DNA of 32,418 nucleotides from Desulfuromonadaceae bacterium (GTDB lineage Bacteria; Desulfobacterota; Desulfuromonadia; Desulfuromonadales; UBA2294). The stretch is taken from positions 1 through 32,418 of the forward strand of contig JAGXHN010000035.1 in NCBI GenBank assembly GCA_024636225.1, read 5' to 3'. Made by a program: the position numbers and the translations under genes. Shown here piece after piece: positions 24,925 to 32,325 of this stretch. Below the pieces are notes generated by a model, which saw only the letters and a list, made by a program, of their open reading frames with translations, ran no database searches and was not told where the DNA came from. Each line of letters opens with the position of its first letter. Position 1 is the first letter of the stretch.

Positions 24925-25667
24925 TACCAGACCTTGGTTACGGTGATATCGACATTTTGCAGAATTTTCCCATCCTCGATCACCACGGCGGACGGTTCAA
25001 TCGTCCCCTGATCGTAACGACCGTAAAGATCACCGAGTTTGGGCGGTCCGCCAAATTTGTCGCGGGCCGCCAGATAATAGGTCCCCCCTTTGGGGAGATA
25101 GATCAGATAACTTCCGTCCGGTGCCGTCTTTTCCGAAACAAATTTCGGCCGCTCAGACATCTGCACATGATCGTAAACATGAACCCTCGACCCTTCGACA
25201 GGGTGACCGTCACTATCGAGAATAAGGCCTGAAAGACCTGTCTTCGTCTGTGCAACCTCCGCAGTCAGGCGGCGGCTGTCACCGACCTTGAACGGAGCAA
25301 TGATCGACAGACCCTGCTGATCGCCATTAACGATCAAGGTGATAAAGTCACTCCGGTTATCTCCGGCCAGAACCGGACCGGAAAGCTCGCCGTTTTTACG
25401 TTTGCGAGCGACGGCGATATACTCACCCGGAGGTAATGCGAGGTCGAAACTCCCGTCTTCACCGGTCAGATTGGAAGAAGTGAAAGGCGGACCATACAGA
25501 TCCATCCCTTTTTTGTAAACATTAAGGGTCGTCCCTTCGAGGGGGGTAAGAATTGTCCCGCTGATATGACCGAGCTCGACCGAAGCGGGATCATTCGATT
25601 GTTCAGTACACCCTGGCAATAATCCAAAAACCAGAAGACAGAGTAACAACAGACGCATTCGTATCAT
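24924..25667 (-). CDS. Lipoprotein with carboxypeptidase-regulatory-like Ig domains
   Basis: A 247-residue lipoprotein (LLPGC lipobox near residue 20) with two CarboxypepD-regulatory-like domains: GHISGTILTPLEGTTLNVYKKG...DGSFDLALPPGEYIAVARK and GLSGLILDSDGHPVEGSRVHVYD...APDGSYLIYLPKGGTYYLAARDKFGGPP. These are transthyretin-like beta-sandwiches for protein or surface contact, not enzymes. ATGA overlap with the haem protein gene upstream. It may tether or cap the secreted partners of the operon. Confidence 0.86.
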   Translation of the reverse strand: MIRMRLLLLCLLVFGLLPGCTEQSNDPASVELGHISGTILTPLEGTTLNVYKKGMDLYGPPFTSSNLTGEDGSFDLALPPGEYIAVARKRKNGELSGPVLAGDNRSDFITLIVNGDQQGLSIIAPFKVGDSRRLTAEVAQTKTGLSGLILDSDGHPVEGSRVHVYDHVQMSERPKFVSEKTAPDGSYLIYLPKGGTYYLAARDKFGGPPKLGDLYGRYDQGTIEPSAVVIEDGKILQNVDITVTKVW

Positions 25668-26734
25668 TTATATTCTTCTCCCTGTACAACAGTCATTTCA
25701 CGCGGCATCAACACCAACCGTTCCTCACTCCCTGAGGCAAAATGCTCAACCAGGGTATTATCCATAAGTGACAGACCAAATGCGACACCTGATTCATCTC
25801 CAGGCAGAAAAACAACATCTTTCGGATCGCCCGTGTTGAGTTTACGGCGTAAAACAACGATCCAACGCCCCTCTTCATACCGGGAAAAAGCGGAAATATC
25901 AGCCCGGCTGCCGACCGGTCGATCGGTCAGATAGCCGGGGACAGTTGAACCGGCCATGCGAAAAACCGCTTCAATAGAATCACCGGCAGCGTCGATGAGC
26001 GGCGCATCCCCTTGCGTAAAAGGTTGTCGACCAGAACCGGCGTTAAAATAAAGAGAGTTGGGACGAAACAGCTCACCGGAAAGGTCGCCGCGGATCCCCT
26101 TGTCGTCAATCAGACGATCATCAACAAAGCCGAGCTGTCCGGTTCGCCCCGCTTTCCAGTTCCAGAGATCGAGGGTCGTGTCAGGACGGGCCGTTTTCAT
26201 CTTGTTGCGAGCATGAAAGTTATCAGCCGAAACACCGAAATCGCTGATATGACAAGCATGAGAACAGTTGAAACGGGGGAAGGATCCGCGCGCATCCCAC
26301 ATCAGACCAAATCCATCCTCAAAAGTCGCAGCTGAGGACCAGACCGTGCCGTCAAAAGTCCACTGATTCATCGCATCGTCTTTTGTCGCATCACGCCACT
26401 CAAGGCGAAGAAACAGCTCCTGATCCGTATAAAAAGCCCGCATGTCAACGTTGATCGGGTCAGGGAGGGAAGAGCCGTGATGACAGGAAGCGGTCGAGGT
26501 GTGAACGGTATCCGCATCGATATCGCCCAGACGTGAACGCTCGTTCTTCTCCCCTCCTCGCGTCTCGATCAGACGCGGCAGAGCTCTCGCCCATTCGCTA
26601 TCGGTCGGCGACTGGCTGAGGTGCAGAGCATAGAGTCGATCGACCGGTATATTGCTTTCGGCTTTAAAAACAGCAAAACCAAAAACAGTAATCAACAGCA
26701 GGGAGAAAAAAACAGTGAGTAATCGACGATTCAT
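25664..26734 (-). CDS. Ethylbenzene dehydrogenase-related haem protein with CX3CH site
   Basis: A 356-residue exported protein: an N-terminal hydrophobic segment (LLTVFFSLLLITVFGFAVF) and a body resembling the haem-binding subunit of ethylbenzene dehydrogenase/DMSO reductase-type enzymes (NVDMRAFYTDQELFLRLEWRDATKDD...FEDGFGLMWDARG; later IEAVFRM, WIVVLRRKLNTGD, VAFGLSLMDN). It also has FNCSHACHI (C157, C161, H162), a CX3CH in place of the common CX2CH, and SCHHG (C84, H85). A c-type haem is possible but unproven. It is the first gene of the operon, with GGAG five bases before the ATG and a sigma-54 promoter upstream. Confidence 0.82.
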   Translation of the reverse strand: MNRRLLTVFFSLLLITVFGFAVFKAESNIPVDRLYALHLSQSPTDSEWARALPRLIETRGGEKNERSRLGDIDADTVHTSTASCHHGSSLPDPINVDMRAFYTDQELFLRLEWRDATKDDAMNQWTFDGTVWSSAATFEDGFGLMWDARGSFPRFNCSHACHISDFGVSADNFHARNKMKTARPDTTLDLWNWKAGRTGQLGFVDDRLIDDKGIRGDLSGELFRPNSLYFNAGSGRQPFTQGDAPLIDAAGDSIEAVFRMAGSTVPGYLTDRPVGSRADISAFSRYEEGRWIVVLRRKLNTGDPKDVVFLPGDESGVAFGLSLMDNTLVEHFASGSEERLVLMPREMTVVQGEEYK

Positions 26735-26814
26735 GTCACTCCGAAAACAGACAATACTTTTGCAGACTGGTTATTCTCTGACAATGAAAGAGAGGTCTCT
26801 GTATGATGGAATAG

Positions 26815-26831
26815 AGCAAATTGCATACCAG
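26815..26831 (-). promoter_or_regulatory. Sigma-54 promoter of the peptide operon
   Basis: Minus-strand CTGGTATGCAATTTGCT: GG (-24) and GC (-12) are exactly 10 bases apart, and the -12 half TTGCT is perfect. It lies about 80 bases upstream of the first gene's ATG and immediately beyond the gene for a sigma-54 activator, which is the natural candidate to control it. Transcription should start near 26804. Confidence 0.75.
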
Positions 26832-26853
26832 TTCAAAACAGATAAAATTTCGC

Positions 26854-26907
26854 AAAAAAGCCGTCATTGCAGCCAGGAGAAGACGCAACCACGGCAAAAA
26901 TGACGAC
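26854..26907 (-). terminator. Terminator of the response regulator gene, possibly also an activator site
   Basis: Minus-strand GTCGTCATT pairs with AATGACGGC (9 pairs, one G-U) across a loop of about 30 bases, followed at once by six T (plus-strand A6 at 26854-26859). It lies 18 bp after the response regulator stop. The inverted GTCATT half-sites are about 30 bp apart and roughly 60-105 bp upstream of the sigma-54 start, so they could equally serve as the activator's binding site. Confidence 0.55.
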
Positions 26908-26924
26908 TTTCTGTCAATCGAAGA

Positions 26925-28286
26925 TCAGACCAGACCATATTTCTGCATTTTATAACGCAACGTCGTTCGTTTGATCCCGAGCACATCCGCTGTTTTCGTC
27001 TGTGATTCTGCATGACGACGCAGAGTCTGAATAATCAACTGACGCTCAAAATCCTCTAGTATTTCAGTCAGATTGCCATCTTGCCCCGGAACCGTAACAC
27101 AAATACTCGAATCATCCTGCAGAGTCTGGGGAAAATCGAGCGGCGTCAGAATCGCTCCCTTGGCCAGAACCACAGCCCGCTCAATGACGTTCTGTAATTC
27201 CCGCACATTGCCGGGCCATTCATAAGCGAGCAGACAACTGAGGGCGCGGGGAGAAATATCATCAATTTTCTTCCCGGTATCTGCGGCATATTTCGCAATA
27301 AAATGACGGGCTAAAGATTCAATATCCTCCCGCCTTTCACGCAGTCGCGGCATGTGAATATTGACAACATTCAGGCGATAATAAAGGTCTTCACGAAACT
27401 GACCGTCCCTGACGGCATCTTCCAGCTTCCGGTTTGTCGCGGCGACCAGACGGACATCACTGCGAATCGTCCGTGTCCCTCCGACCCGTTCAAACTCCTG
27501 CTCCTGAAGCACACGCAGCAGCTTCACCTGCGCCGTCATGCTCATTTCACCGACTTCATCGATAAACAAAGTGCCGGAATCGGCGAGTTCAAATCGCCCT
27601 TTTTTACTGGTGGTCGCACCGGTAAACGCCCCTTTTTCATGACCGAACAGCTCACTTTCCAGAAGATTTTCCGGCAGGGCGGCGCAGTTCAGGATAATGA
27701 AAGGCTTGTCCCGTCGGACTGAACTGCTGTGAATCGATCGCGCAACCAGCTCTTTGCCAGTCCCGCTCTCTCCGGTAATCAGAACATTGGCGTTCGATGC
27801 GGCGACAGATGAGGTCATGTCAAAAACCCGCTCCATTGCCGGCGATTTTCCGGAGATACCGCTGAATTTATAACGGCCATCGAGTTGTTCATGCAGATAG
27901 CGATTTTCGGCCAGAAGCCGCTCGCGTTCAAATACCCTGGAGACGGCAAGACGTATTTCATCGGTTTCAAACGGTTTGGTAATATAATCGTAAGCGCCGG
28001 AGCGCAAAGCCTGAACGGCGCTTTCAACGGTGCCGTAAGCGGTCATAACAATGATCGGCAGAGCCGGATCAAACGACTTAACCTCTTTTAAGAGTTGCAG
28101 TCCATCCATCCCCGGCATGTTGATATCAGTGATAACAAGATCAAAGGTATCGTTTTCGATAAGGCCGAGTGCCTCATCGCCACTTCCGGAAGTGACCGTC
28201 TCGTAGCCATATTTGATGAGGACCCGGGCAAGCAGCTTACGCATCCCATCTTCATCATCGATAATAAGAATCTTTTCACTCGGCAT
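26925..28286 (-). CDS. Sigma-54-dependent response regulator (NtrC family)
   Basis: A 453-residue activator with three parts. The receiver domain (about 1-120) has the acidic pair in LIIDDED, phospho-acceptor D54 ([10 protein letters not shown]) and K104. The AAA+ domain (about 140-375) has Walker A GESGTGKE (172-179) and the sigma-54 loop GAFTGA (219-224). A Fis-type helix-turn-helix ([23 protein letters not shown]) closes the protein. I use the ATG at 28286 ([13 protein letters not shown]), overlapping the GGDEF stop by 11 bp; the longer frame upstream does not look like this family. No histidine kinase is in the window. It most likely activates the adjacent sigma-54 operon. Confidence 0.94.
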   Translation of the reverse strand: MPSEKILIIDDEDGMRKLLARVLIKYGYETVTSGSGDEALGLIENDTFDLVITDINMPGMDGLQLLKEVKSFDPALPIIVMTAYGTVESAVQALRSGAYDYITKPFETDEIRLAVSRVFERERLLAENRYLHEQLDGRYKFSGISGKSPAMERVFDMTSSVAASNANVLITGESGTGKELVARSIHSSSVRRDKPFIILNCAALPENLLESELFGHEKGAFTGATTSKKGRFELADSGTLFIDEVGEMSMTAQVKLLRVLQEQEFERVGGTRTIRSDVRLVAATNRKLEDAVRDGQFREDLYYRLNVVNIHMPRLRERREDIESLARHFIAKYAADTGKKIDDISPRALSCLLAYEWPGNVRELQNVIERAVVLAKGAILTPLDFPQTLQDDSSICVTVPGQDGNLTEILEDFERQLIIQTLRRHAESQTKTADVLGIKRTTLRYKMQKYGLV

Positions 28287-29343
28287 CAGATAACTTTTTT
28301 CGAAAGCAGACGCGATCTTTACCAGAAGCTTTCGCTTTATAGAGCATGTCATCAACGACATGTAAAAGAGAGACTTCATCCACTCCATCGCGGGGATAGA
28401 CCGCAACGCCGATACTGACCGTTACCTTGTGATCCGGTGCAATGTCGGCCAGAAAACGGTGTGAGTTTTCCCGGATCGCAGCTGCAATCCGGTTGGCAAC
28501 AACCACGGCCGATGTAATGCCGGTCTCCGGCAAAATAGCCATAAACTCTTCCCCCCCGTAACGAAAGGCAAAATCACAGTCACGCAAGGTTTTCTTCAAA
28601 AGGCATCCGAGGGCGGCGAGGACCTTGTCCCCGGCCGGATGACCATAACTGTCATTAAACAGTTTGAAATTATCGATATCGAGCATAATCATCGCCATCT
28701 TTTTATTGTAGCGTTTGGCTCGTGACAACTCCTCAAACGACATCTGCTTGAACTGCCGATGGTTATAGATACCGGTTAAACCATCAGTACAAGCGAGCTT
28801 TTGCGTCTCTGCATAGAGCTGAGCGTTGTTGATGCTCATGGAAGCAAAAGAAGCCAGAATACTTAAAGCCCTGAGGCGATGCTCCTGAAACCGCCTCGGC
28901 TTGAAGTCATCGACATAAAGTATCCCGACAATTTTATCCTGAATTTTAAGCGGCACCGCAATCAGGGAACGGATCCCTTCACCGATTGCAATTGGATTTT
29001 TGAAAAATTCAGCTTTCTCTGTATCTTCAACGACGAACAACCCCCCCTGCTCAAGGATATGATGGGTCAGACCGCCCTCTTTGACCAACCAACGGTTTTT
29101 GGTGGTAAATTTATCGCTCAGCCCGGCATGAACGCGTAGATGAACACTGGAGATAGATTCGTCATAAAGCGCAATACTGCCGGCAGGAGCCTCTATGATT
29201 GCCATGGCACCGCAGAGTATGACATGCAGAACTTCATCAAGATCGAGTGACGACACAACAACCTGCGCGACAGAAAGGATCTCCCTCATTTCACGCAGTT
29301 CATCGGCTATGCGAGACTGTTCATCCAAAACGGTTTCAGCCAT
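28276..29343 (-). CDS. GAF-GGDEF diguanylate cyclase
   Basis: A 355-residue soluble protein: a GAF sensor domain (about 36-178; GSIALYDE, SLIAVPLKIQDKIVGILYVDD) followed by a GGDEF domain (about 184-350). The active-site motif is GGEEF (263-267), intact for making cyclic di-GMP from GTP. RDCD (254-257) five residues upstream is an intact inhibitory I-site. There is no membrane span. I start at the ATG at 29343 (MAETVLDEQ; AGGGA upstream), though an in-frame ATG at 29382 is possible. It overlaps the response regulator gene by 11 bp, so the two are made together and probably belong to one signalling path. Confidence 0.9.
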   Translation of the reverse strand: MAETVLDEQSRIADELREMREILSVAQVVVSSLDLDEVLHVILCGAMAIIEAPAGSIALYDESISSVHLRVHAGLSDKFTTKNRWLVKEGGLTHHILEQGGLFVVEDTEKAEFFKNPIAIGEGIRSLIAVPLKIQDKIVGILYVDDFKPRRFQEHRLRALSILASFASMSINNAQLYAETQKLACTDGLTGIYNHRQFKQMSFEELSRAKRYNKKMAMIMLDIDNFKLFNDSYGHPAGDKVLAALGCLLKKTLRDCDFAFRYGGEEFMAILPETGITSAVVVANRIAAAIRENSHRFLADIAPDHKVTVSIGVAVYPRDGVDEVSLLHVVDDMLYKAKASGKDRVCFRKKLSDAE

Positions 29344-29544
29344 ATATAAGCAATCCCTGATAGATAAAACAGATAAAAACATGATCGTCCGAGGGGGAGA
29401 CTGGAAATGTGACGGACGACAGAAAACAACAGGAACGAAACTTCAGGTTTGATTACCTGATTCTCATAACATGTCAACATAAACGATGTAAAGAAATTTA
29501 CAGCTGTTTTCAGTACGTTATATATTAAAAAAATCCATTATAAA

Positions 29545-29576
29545 TCGGTTAAATGCAGCTCTGCAGCGCTAACCGA
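29545..29576. repeat. Nested palindrome in the divergent promoter region
   Basis: TCGGTTA and TAACCGA (7 bp) enclose a second inverted pair GCAG/CTGC. It touches the minus-strand TATAAT at 29537-29542 and would cover its spacer and -35 zone, the place of a repressor operator for the GGDEF/response regulator genes. No U-run follows on either strand, so it is unlikely to be a terminator. Confidence 0.5.
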
Positions 29577-29615
29577 CCGAAATGACAGAACTAAAAAAAA
29601 TTACATTTCTCCCTC

Positions 29616-29644
29616 TTGACGAACACGACATATTGTGGTTTAAC
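29616..29644 (+). promoter_or_regulatory. Sigma-70 type promoter of nrdJ
   Basis: TTGACG (29616-29621) and TTTAAC (29639-29644) are separated by 17 bases: 5 of 6 and 4 of 6 matches to the consensus. NrdR-like box 1 lies within the spacer. The distance to the nrdJ start is about 130 bases. Confidence 0.55.
29623..29638 (+). promoter_or_regulatory. NrdR-like box 1
   Basis: ACACGACATATTGTGG fits the known NrdR box pattern acaCwAtATaTwGtgt with few mismatches. NrdR is the zinc-finger/ATP-cone repressor that controls ribonucleotide reductase genes in bacteria. The site overlaps the nrdJ -35/-10 spacer. Confidence 0.6.
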
Positions 29645-29652
29645 TTTGCACA

Positions 29653-29668
29653 CAACACAATATAGTGT
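29653..29668 (+). promoter_or_regulatory. NrdR-like box 2
   Basis: CAACACAATATAGTGT, a second match to the NrdR pattern 30 bp (about three helical turns) downstream of the first, just beyond the -10. NrdR sites usually come as such phased pairs, which supports both. Confidence 0.6.
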
Positions 29669-29773
29669 ATCCATTAAGCTGACTGTAGACAAAAGTATCC
29701 CTTATAAATCTTAACCCAGTCGTTTCTGTAATCATTCCAGCATATTGAACAGCATTCTCTTTTGGGGGAGAAC

Positions 29774-32008
29774 ATGACCAGCAAAACTATCAGTAAAATA
29801 AAGATGAAACAACTGCCACTGACCGACAATGCCATCACCGTTCTTGAGCGCCGTTATCTTAAGCGGGATAAAGACGGAAAACCGCTCGAAACCGTGTCGG
29901 AGATGTTTCAGCGCGTGGCCGATGCCATCGCCTCTGCCGAGGACAAACTTAAAACCGGCCAAGACAGCAAGACGCTCTCTAAAGAGTTTTATCGAATGAT
30001 GACCGAGCTTGAGTTTCTCCCCAACTCCCCGACCCTGATGAATGCCGGACGGGAGCTTGGACAACTCTCGGCCTGTTTTGTCCTGCCGGTCGGCGATTCG
30101 ATGGAGAGTATTTTTGAAGCGATCAAGAACACGGCGCTGATTCATAAAAGCGGCGGCGGCACCGGTTTCTCATTCTCCCGCATCCGTCCGGCTAACGATA
30201 TTGTCAAATCGACCAGCGGCGTCTCGTCCGGCCCGCTCTCTTTCATGTCGGTCTTTGATGCCGCCACCGAGACCATCAAGCAGGGAGGGACCCGGCGTGG
30301 TGCCAACATGGGGATTTTGCGCGTCGACCACCCCGACATCATGGATTTTATCATGTGCAAACGGGACCAGACGGTGTTGACCAATTTCAATATCTCCGTC
30401 GGTATGACCGAGGCGTTTATGGAAGCGGTGGAAAATGATGGTGAGTACGACATCATCAGTCCGCGCGACGGGAGCAAAGTCAAATCGATGGCGGCCCGCA
30501 AGGTATTCGAGCATATCGTTGACATGGCCTGGTCGAACGGTGAACCGGGGATCGTCTTCCTCGATCGCCTCAATCGTGACAACCCGACCCCCCATATCGG
30601 TGAGTTCGAAAGTACCAACCCGTGCGGTGAGCAACCGTTGCTCCCGTATGAGTCGTGCAACCTCGGTTCGATCAATCTGAACAAGATGGTTAAAGGGAGC
30701 GATATCGACTGGGAGAAGCTGAAGAAGACCGTTGAACTCGCCACCCGCTTCCTCGACAATGTCATCGAAGTGAACAACTACCCGCTCAAAGAGATCGATG
30801 AGATGACCCGCTCCAACCGCAAGATCGGGCTCGGCGTCATGGGGTGGGCCGATCTGCTGATTATGCTCGGCATCGGTTACGGGAGTGATAAAGCGGTAGA
30901 AATCGGTGAAAAAGTGATGAAGTTCATTACCGATACCTCCCGCAACTACTCTGCCCTGCTGGCAGAAGAACGCGGCGCTTTTCCGAACTTTAAAGGGAGT
31001 ATCTTCGACGTCAAAGGGGGCAAAAAAATCCGGAATGCGACCAGCACCACCATCGCCCCGACCGGCACCATCTCGATCATTGCCAACTGCTCCAGCGGTG
31101 TTGAACCCCTCTTCGCGGTCTCCTATGTTCGCCAGGTCCTCGACAAAGACAAACTGATCGAAGTCAACCCGATGTTTGAAAAAATCGCCAAAGAACGCGG
31201 CTTTTACTCCAAAGAGCTGATGGAGAAAATAGCTGAGCACGGCACCCTGCACGGCATCATGGAAATCCCCGCAGATATCCGCAACGTCTTTTTGACCGCA
31301 CACGATATCTCGCCACAGGAGCACATCAAGATGCAGGCGGCCTTTCAAAAATACACCGACAATGCCGTCTCAAAAACCGTTAACTTCACCAAAAGCGCCA
31401 CCCGCGACGATGTCGAAACCGTTTACCGCCTTGCCTACACCAGCGGCTGCAAAGGGGTCACCATCTACCGCGATGGGAGCCGAGACATGCAGGTTCTGTC
31501 CGTCGGCAAAGCCGAAGTAAAGCCTGAAGATGCGGTTCCGTATGAGTCCGGCAAAGGACGTCGCAAGCGCGAACGGCCGCGGGCTCTGAAAGGTTCGACC
31601 TACCAGATGGAGACCGGTTGCGGCCCCCTCTATATCACCGTCAATGAAGATGAGCGTGGCGTCTTCGAACTCTTCACCACCATGGGGAAAGCCGGCGGCT
31701 GTGCCTCCAGTCAGTGTGAAGCGATCGGACGACTCGTCTCCCTCGCCTGGCGCAGCGGTGTGCAAGCCCGGCAGACGGTCAAGCAGATGATCGGTATCAC
31801 CTGTCATAAACCGTCCGGATTCGGCAACAACCGTGTCACCTCCTGTTCGGATGCGGTCGCCAAGGCGATCCAGATGCATATGTCTGACCACGAAGAAGAT
31901 TACGTCCATCTCACCGACAGCGGCGCCTGCCCCGAATGCGGCGGCCCGGTCGAACACGAAGGGGGCTGCTGTGTCTGCCACGCCTGCGGTTATTCGGAGT
32001 GCGCATAA
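29774..32008 (+). CDS. nrdJ: Adenosylcobalamin-dependent (class II) ribonucleotide reductase
   Basis: A 744-residue enzyme that reduces ribonucleotides to deoxyribonucleotides using coenzyme B12, independent of oxygen. Visible are LPNSPTLMNAGRELGQLSACFVLPV, SGGGTGFSFSRIRP, GTRRGANMGIL, NPCGEQPLLPYESCNLGSINL (thiyl-radical Cys with Asn and Glu), and APTGTISIIANCSSGVEP. The C-terminus has a zinc-ribbon-like CPECGG...CCVCHACGYSEC, typical of the longer NrdJ form and thought to relay reducing power. The ATG at 29774 is preferred, with GGGGGAG upstream; a TTG lies four codons earlier. It is the only plus-strand gene here and is followed by a strong terminator. Confidence 0.97.
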   Translation: MTSKTISKIKMKQLPLTDNAITVLERRYLKRDKDGKPLETVSEMFQRVADAIASAEDKLKTGQDSKTLSKEFYRMMTELEFLPNSPTLMNAGRELGQLSACFVLPVGDSMESIFEAIKNTALIHKSGGGTGFSFSRIRPANDIVKSTSGVSSGPLSFMSVFDAATETIKQGGTRRGANMGILRVDHPDIMDFIMCKRDQTVLTNFNISVGMTEAFMEAVENDGEYDIISPRDGSKVKSMAARKVFEHIVDMAWSNGEPGIVFLDRLNRDNPTPHIGEFESTNPCGEQPLLPYESCNLGSINLNKMVKGSDIDWEKLKKTVELATRFLDNVIEVNNYPLKEIDEMTRSNRKIGLGVMGWADLLIMLGIGYGSDKAVEIGEKVMKFITDTSRNYSALLAEERGAFPNFKGSIFDVKGGKKIRNATSTTIAPTGTISIIANCSSGVEPLFAVSYVRQVLDKDKLIEVNPMFEKIAKERGFYSKELMEKIAEHGTLHGIMEIPADIRNVFLTAHDISPQEHIKMQAAFQKYTDNAVSKTVNFTKSATRDDVETVYRLAYTSGCKGVTIYRDGSRDMQVLSVGKAEVKPEDAVPYESGKGRRKRERPRALKGSTYQMETGCGPLYITVNEDERGVFELFTTMGKAGGCASSQCEAIGRLVSLAWRSGVQARQTVKQMIGITCHKPSGFGNNRVTSCSDAVAKAIQMHMSDHEEDYVHLTDSGACPECGGPVEHEGGCCVCHACGYSECA

Positions 32009-32040
32009 CAACAGTTTACATCTTGATTTAGGCATATCCA

Positions 32041-32075
32041 AGGGGGGCTGAATTTGATTCGGTCCCCCCTTTTTT
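32041..32075 (+). terminator. Rho-independent terminator of nrdJ
   Basis: AGGGGGG pairs with CCCCCCT, with an inner TGAAT/ATTCG stem, followed by a run of T. It begins 33 bp after the nrdJ stop. Strong and canonical. Confidence 0.92.
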
Positions 32076-32093
32076 GTGCAAAATTTTGCCAGC

Positions 32094-32122
32094 TGTTACC
32101 ATATATCCGCTGATACCGATGG
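32094..32122 (+). repeat. Imperfect direct repeat, copy 1
   Basis: A 29-base stretch TGTTACC...CCGATGG that matches copy 2 at 32278-32306 at 24 of 29 positions. The two copies flank the palindromic element between them. Confidence 0.6.
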
Positions 32123-32174
32123 CAAGGCGTCTCTGGCAGAGCACGCAGAGAGAGGTAAAGGCAACAATTATTCA

Positions 32175-32261
32175 TGTCATTCCCGAGACGATTTTGATCG
32201 GGAATCCATGTTTTAAACGTCTGAAGACTGGATCCTTTGATAGAATCATTCGGGGATGACA
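32175..32261. repeat. MITE-like palindromic repeat element (CATTCCCG type)
   Basis: An 87-bp element bounded by near-perfect inverted ends TGTCATTCCCG and CGGGGATGACA (10 of 11). The left half also folds on itself (ATTCCCGA/TCGGGAAT, 11-nt loop). The layout GTCATTCCCG...CGGGAATCC...GGATCC...CGGG(G)ATGAC is the one of a dispersed, non-coding hairpin repeat known from many bacterial genomes; the copy here is somewhat degenerate. It has no coding capacity. Confidence 0.7.
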
Positions 32262-32277
32262 ATCTGTTTTTGACTGT

Positions 32278-32306
32278 TGTTACAATATAACCACCGATGC
32301 CGATGG
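32278..32306 (+). repeat. Imperfect direct repeat, copy 2
   Basis: TGTTACA...CCGATGG, 24 of 29 identical to the copy at 32094. It is followed by a small GGGCC/GGCCC hairpin (32305-32323). Confidence 0.6.
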
Positions 32307-32325
32307 GCCGAATGGATAGGCCCCG

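Larger units (their letters stand above)
29383..29773. promoter_or_regulatory. Divergent control region between GAF-GGDEF and nrdJ
   Basis: About 390 bp, AT-rich, with no gene that I can support. It holds the nrdJ promoter with NrdR-like boxes (29616-29668), a TATAAT on the minus strand (29537-29542) that may serve the GGDEF operon, a nested palindrome (29545-29576) right behind it, and a small inverted repeat TCAGGT/ACCTGA (29443-29460). A TTGACA on the minus strand at 29473-29478 is a second possible -35 but lacks a good -10. Confidence 0.6.

Noticed and set aside
29675..29773. Cobalamin riboswitch in front of nrdJ
   Set aside because: The leader after the likely start site is only about 100 bases and shows no B12-box-like sequence, too short for the full aptamer.
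30170..31348. A 392-residue minus-strand frame opposite nrdJ
   Set aside because: A by-product of nrdJ codon use; it has no start signal or known motif, whereas nrdJ is complete with catalytic residues.
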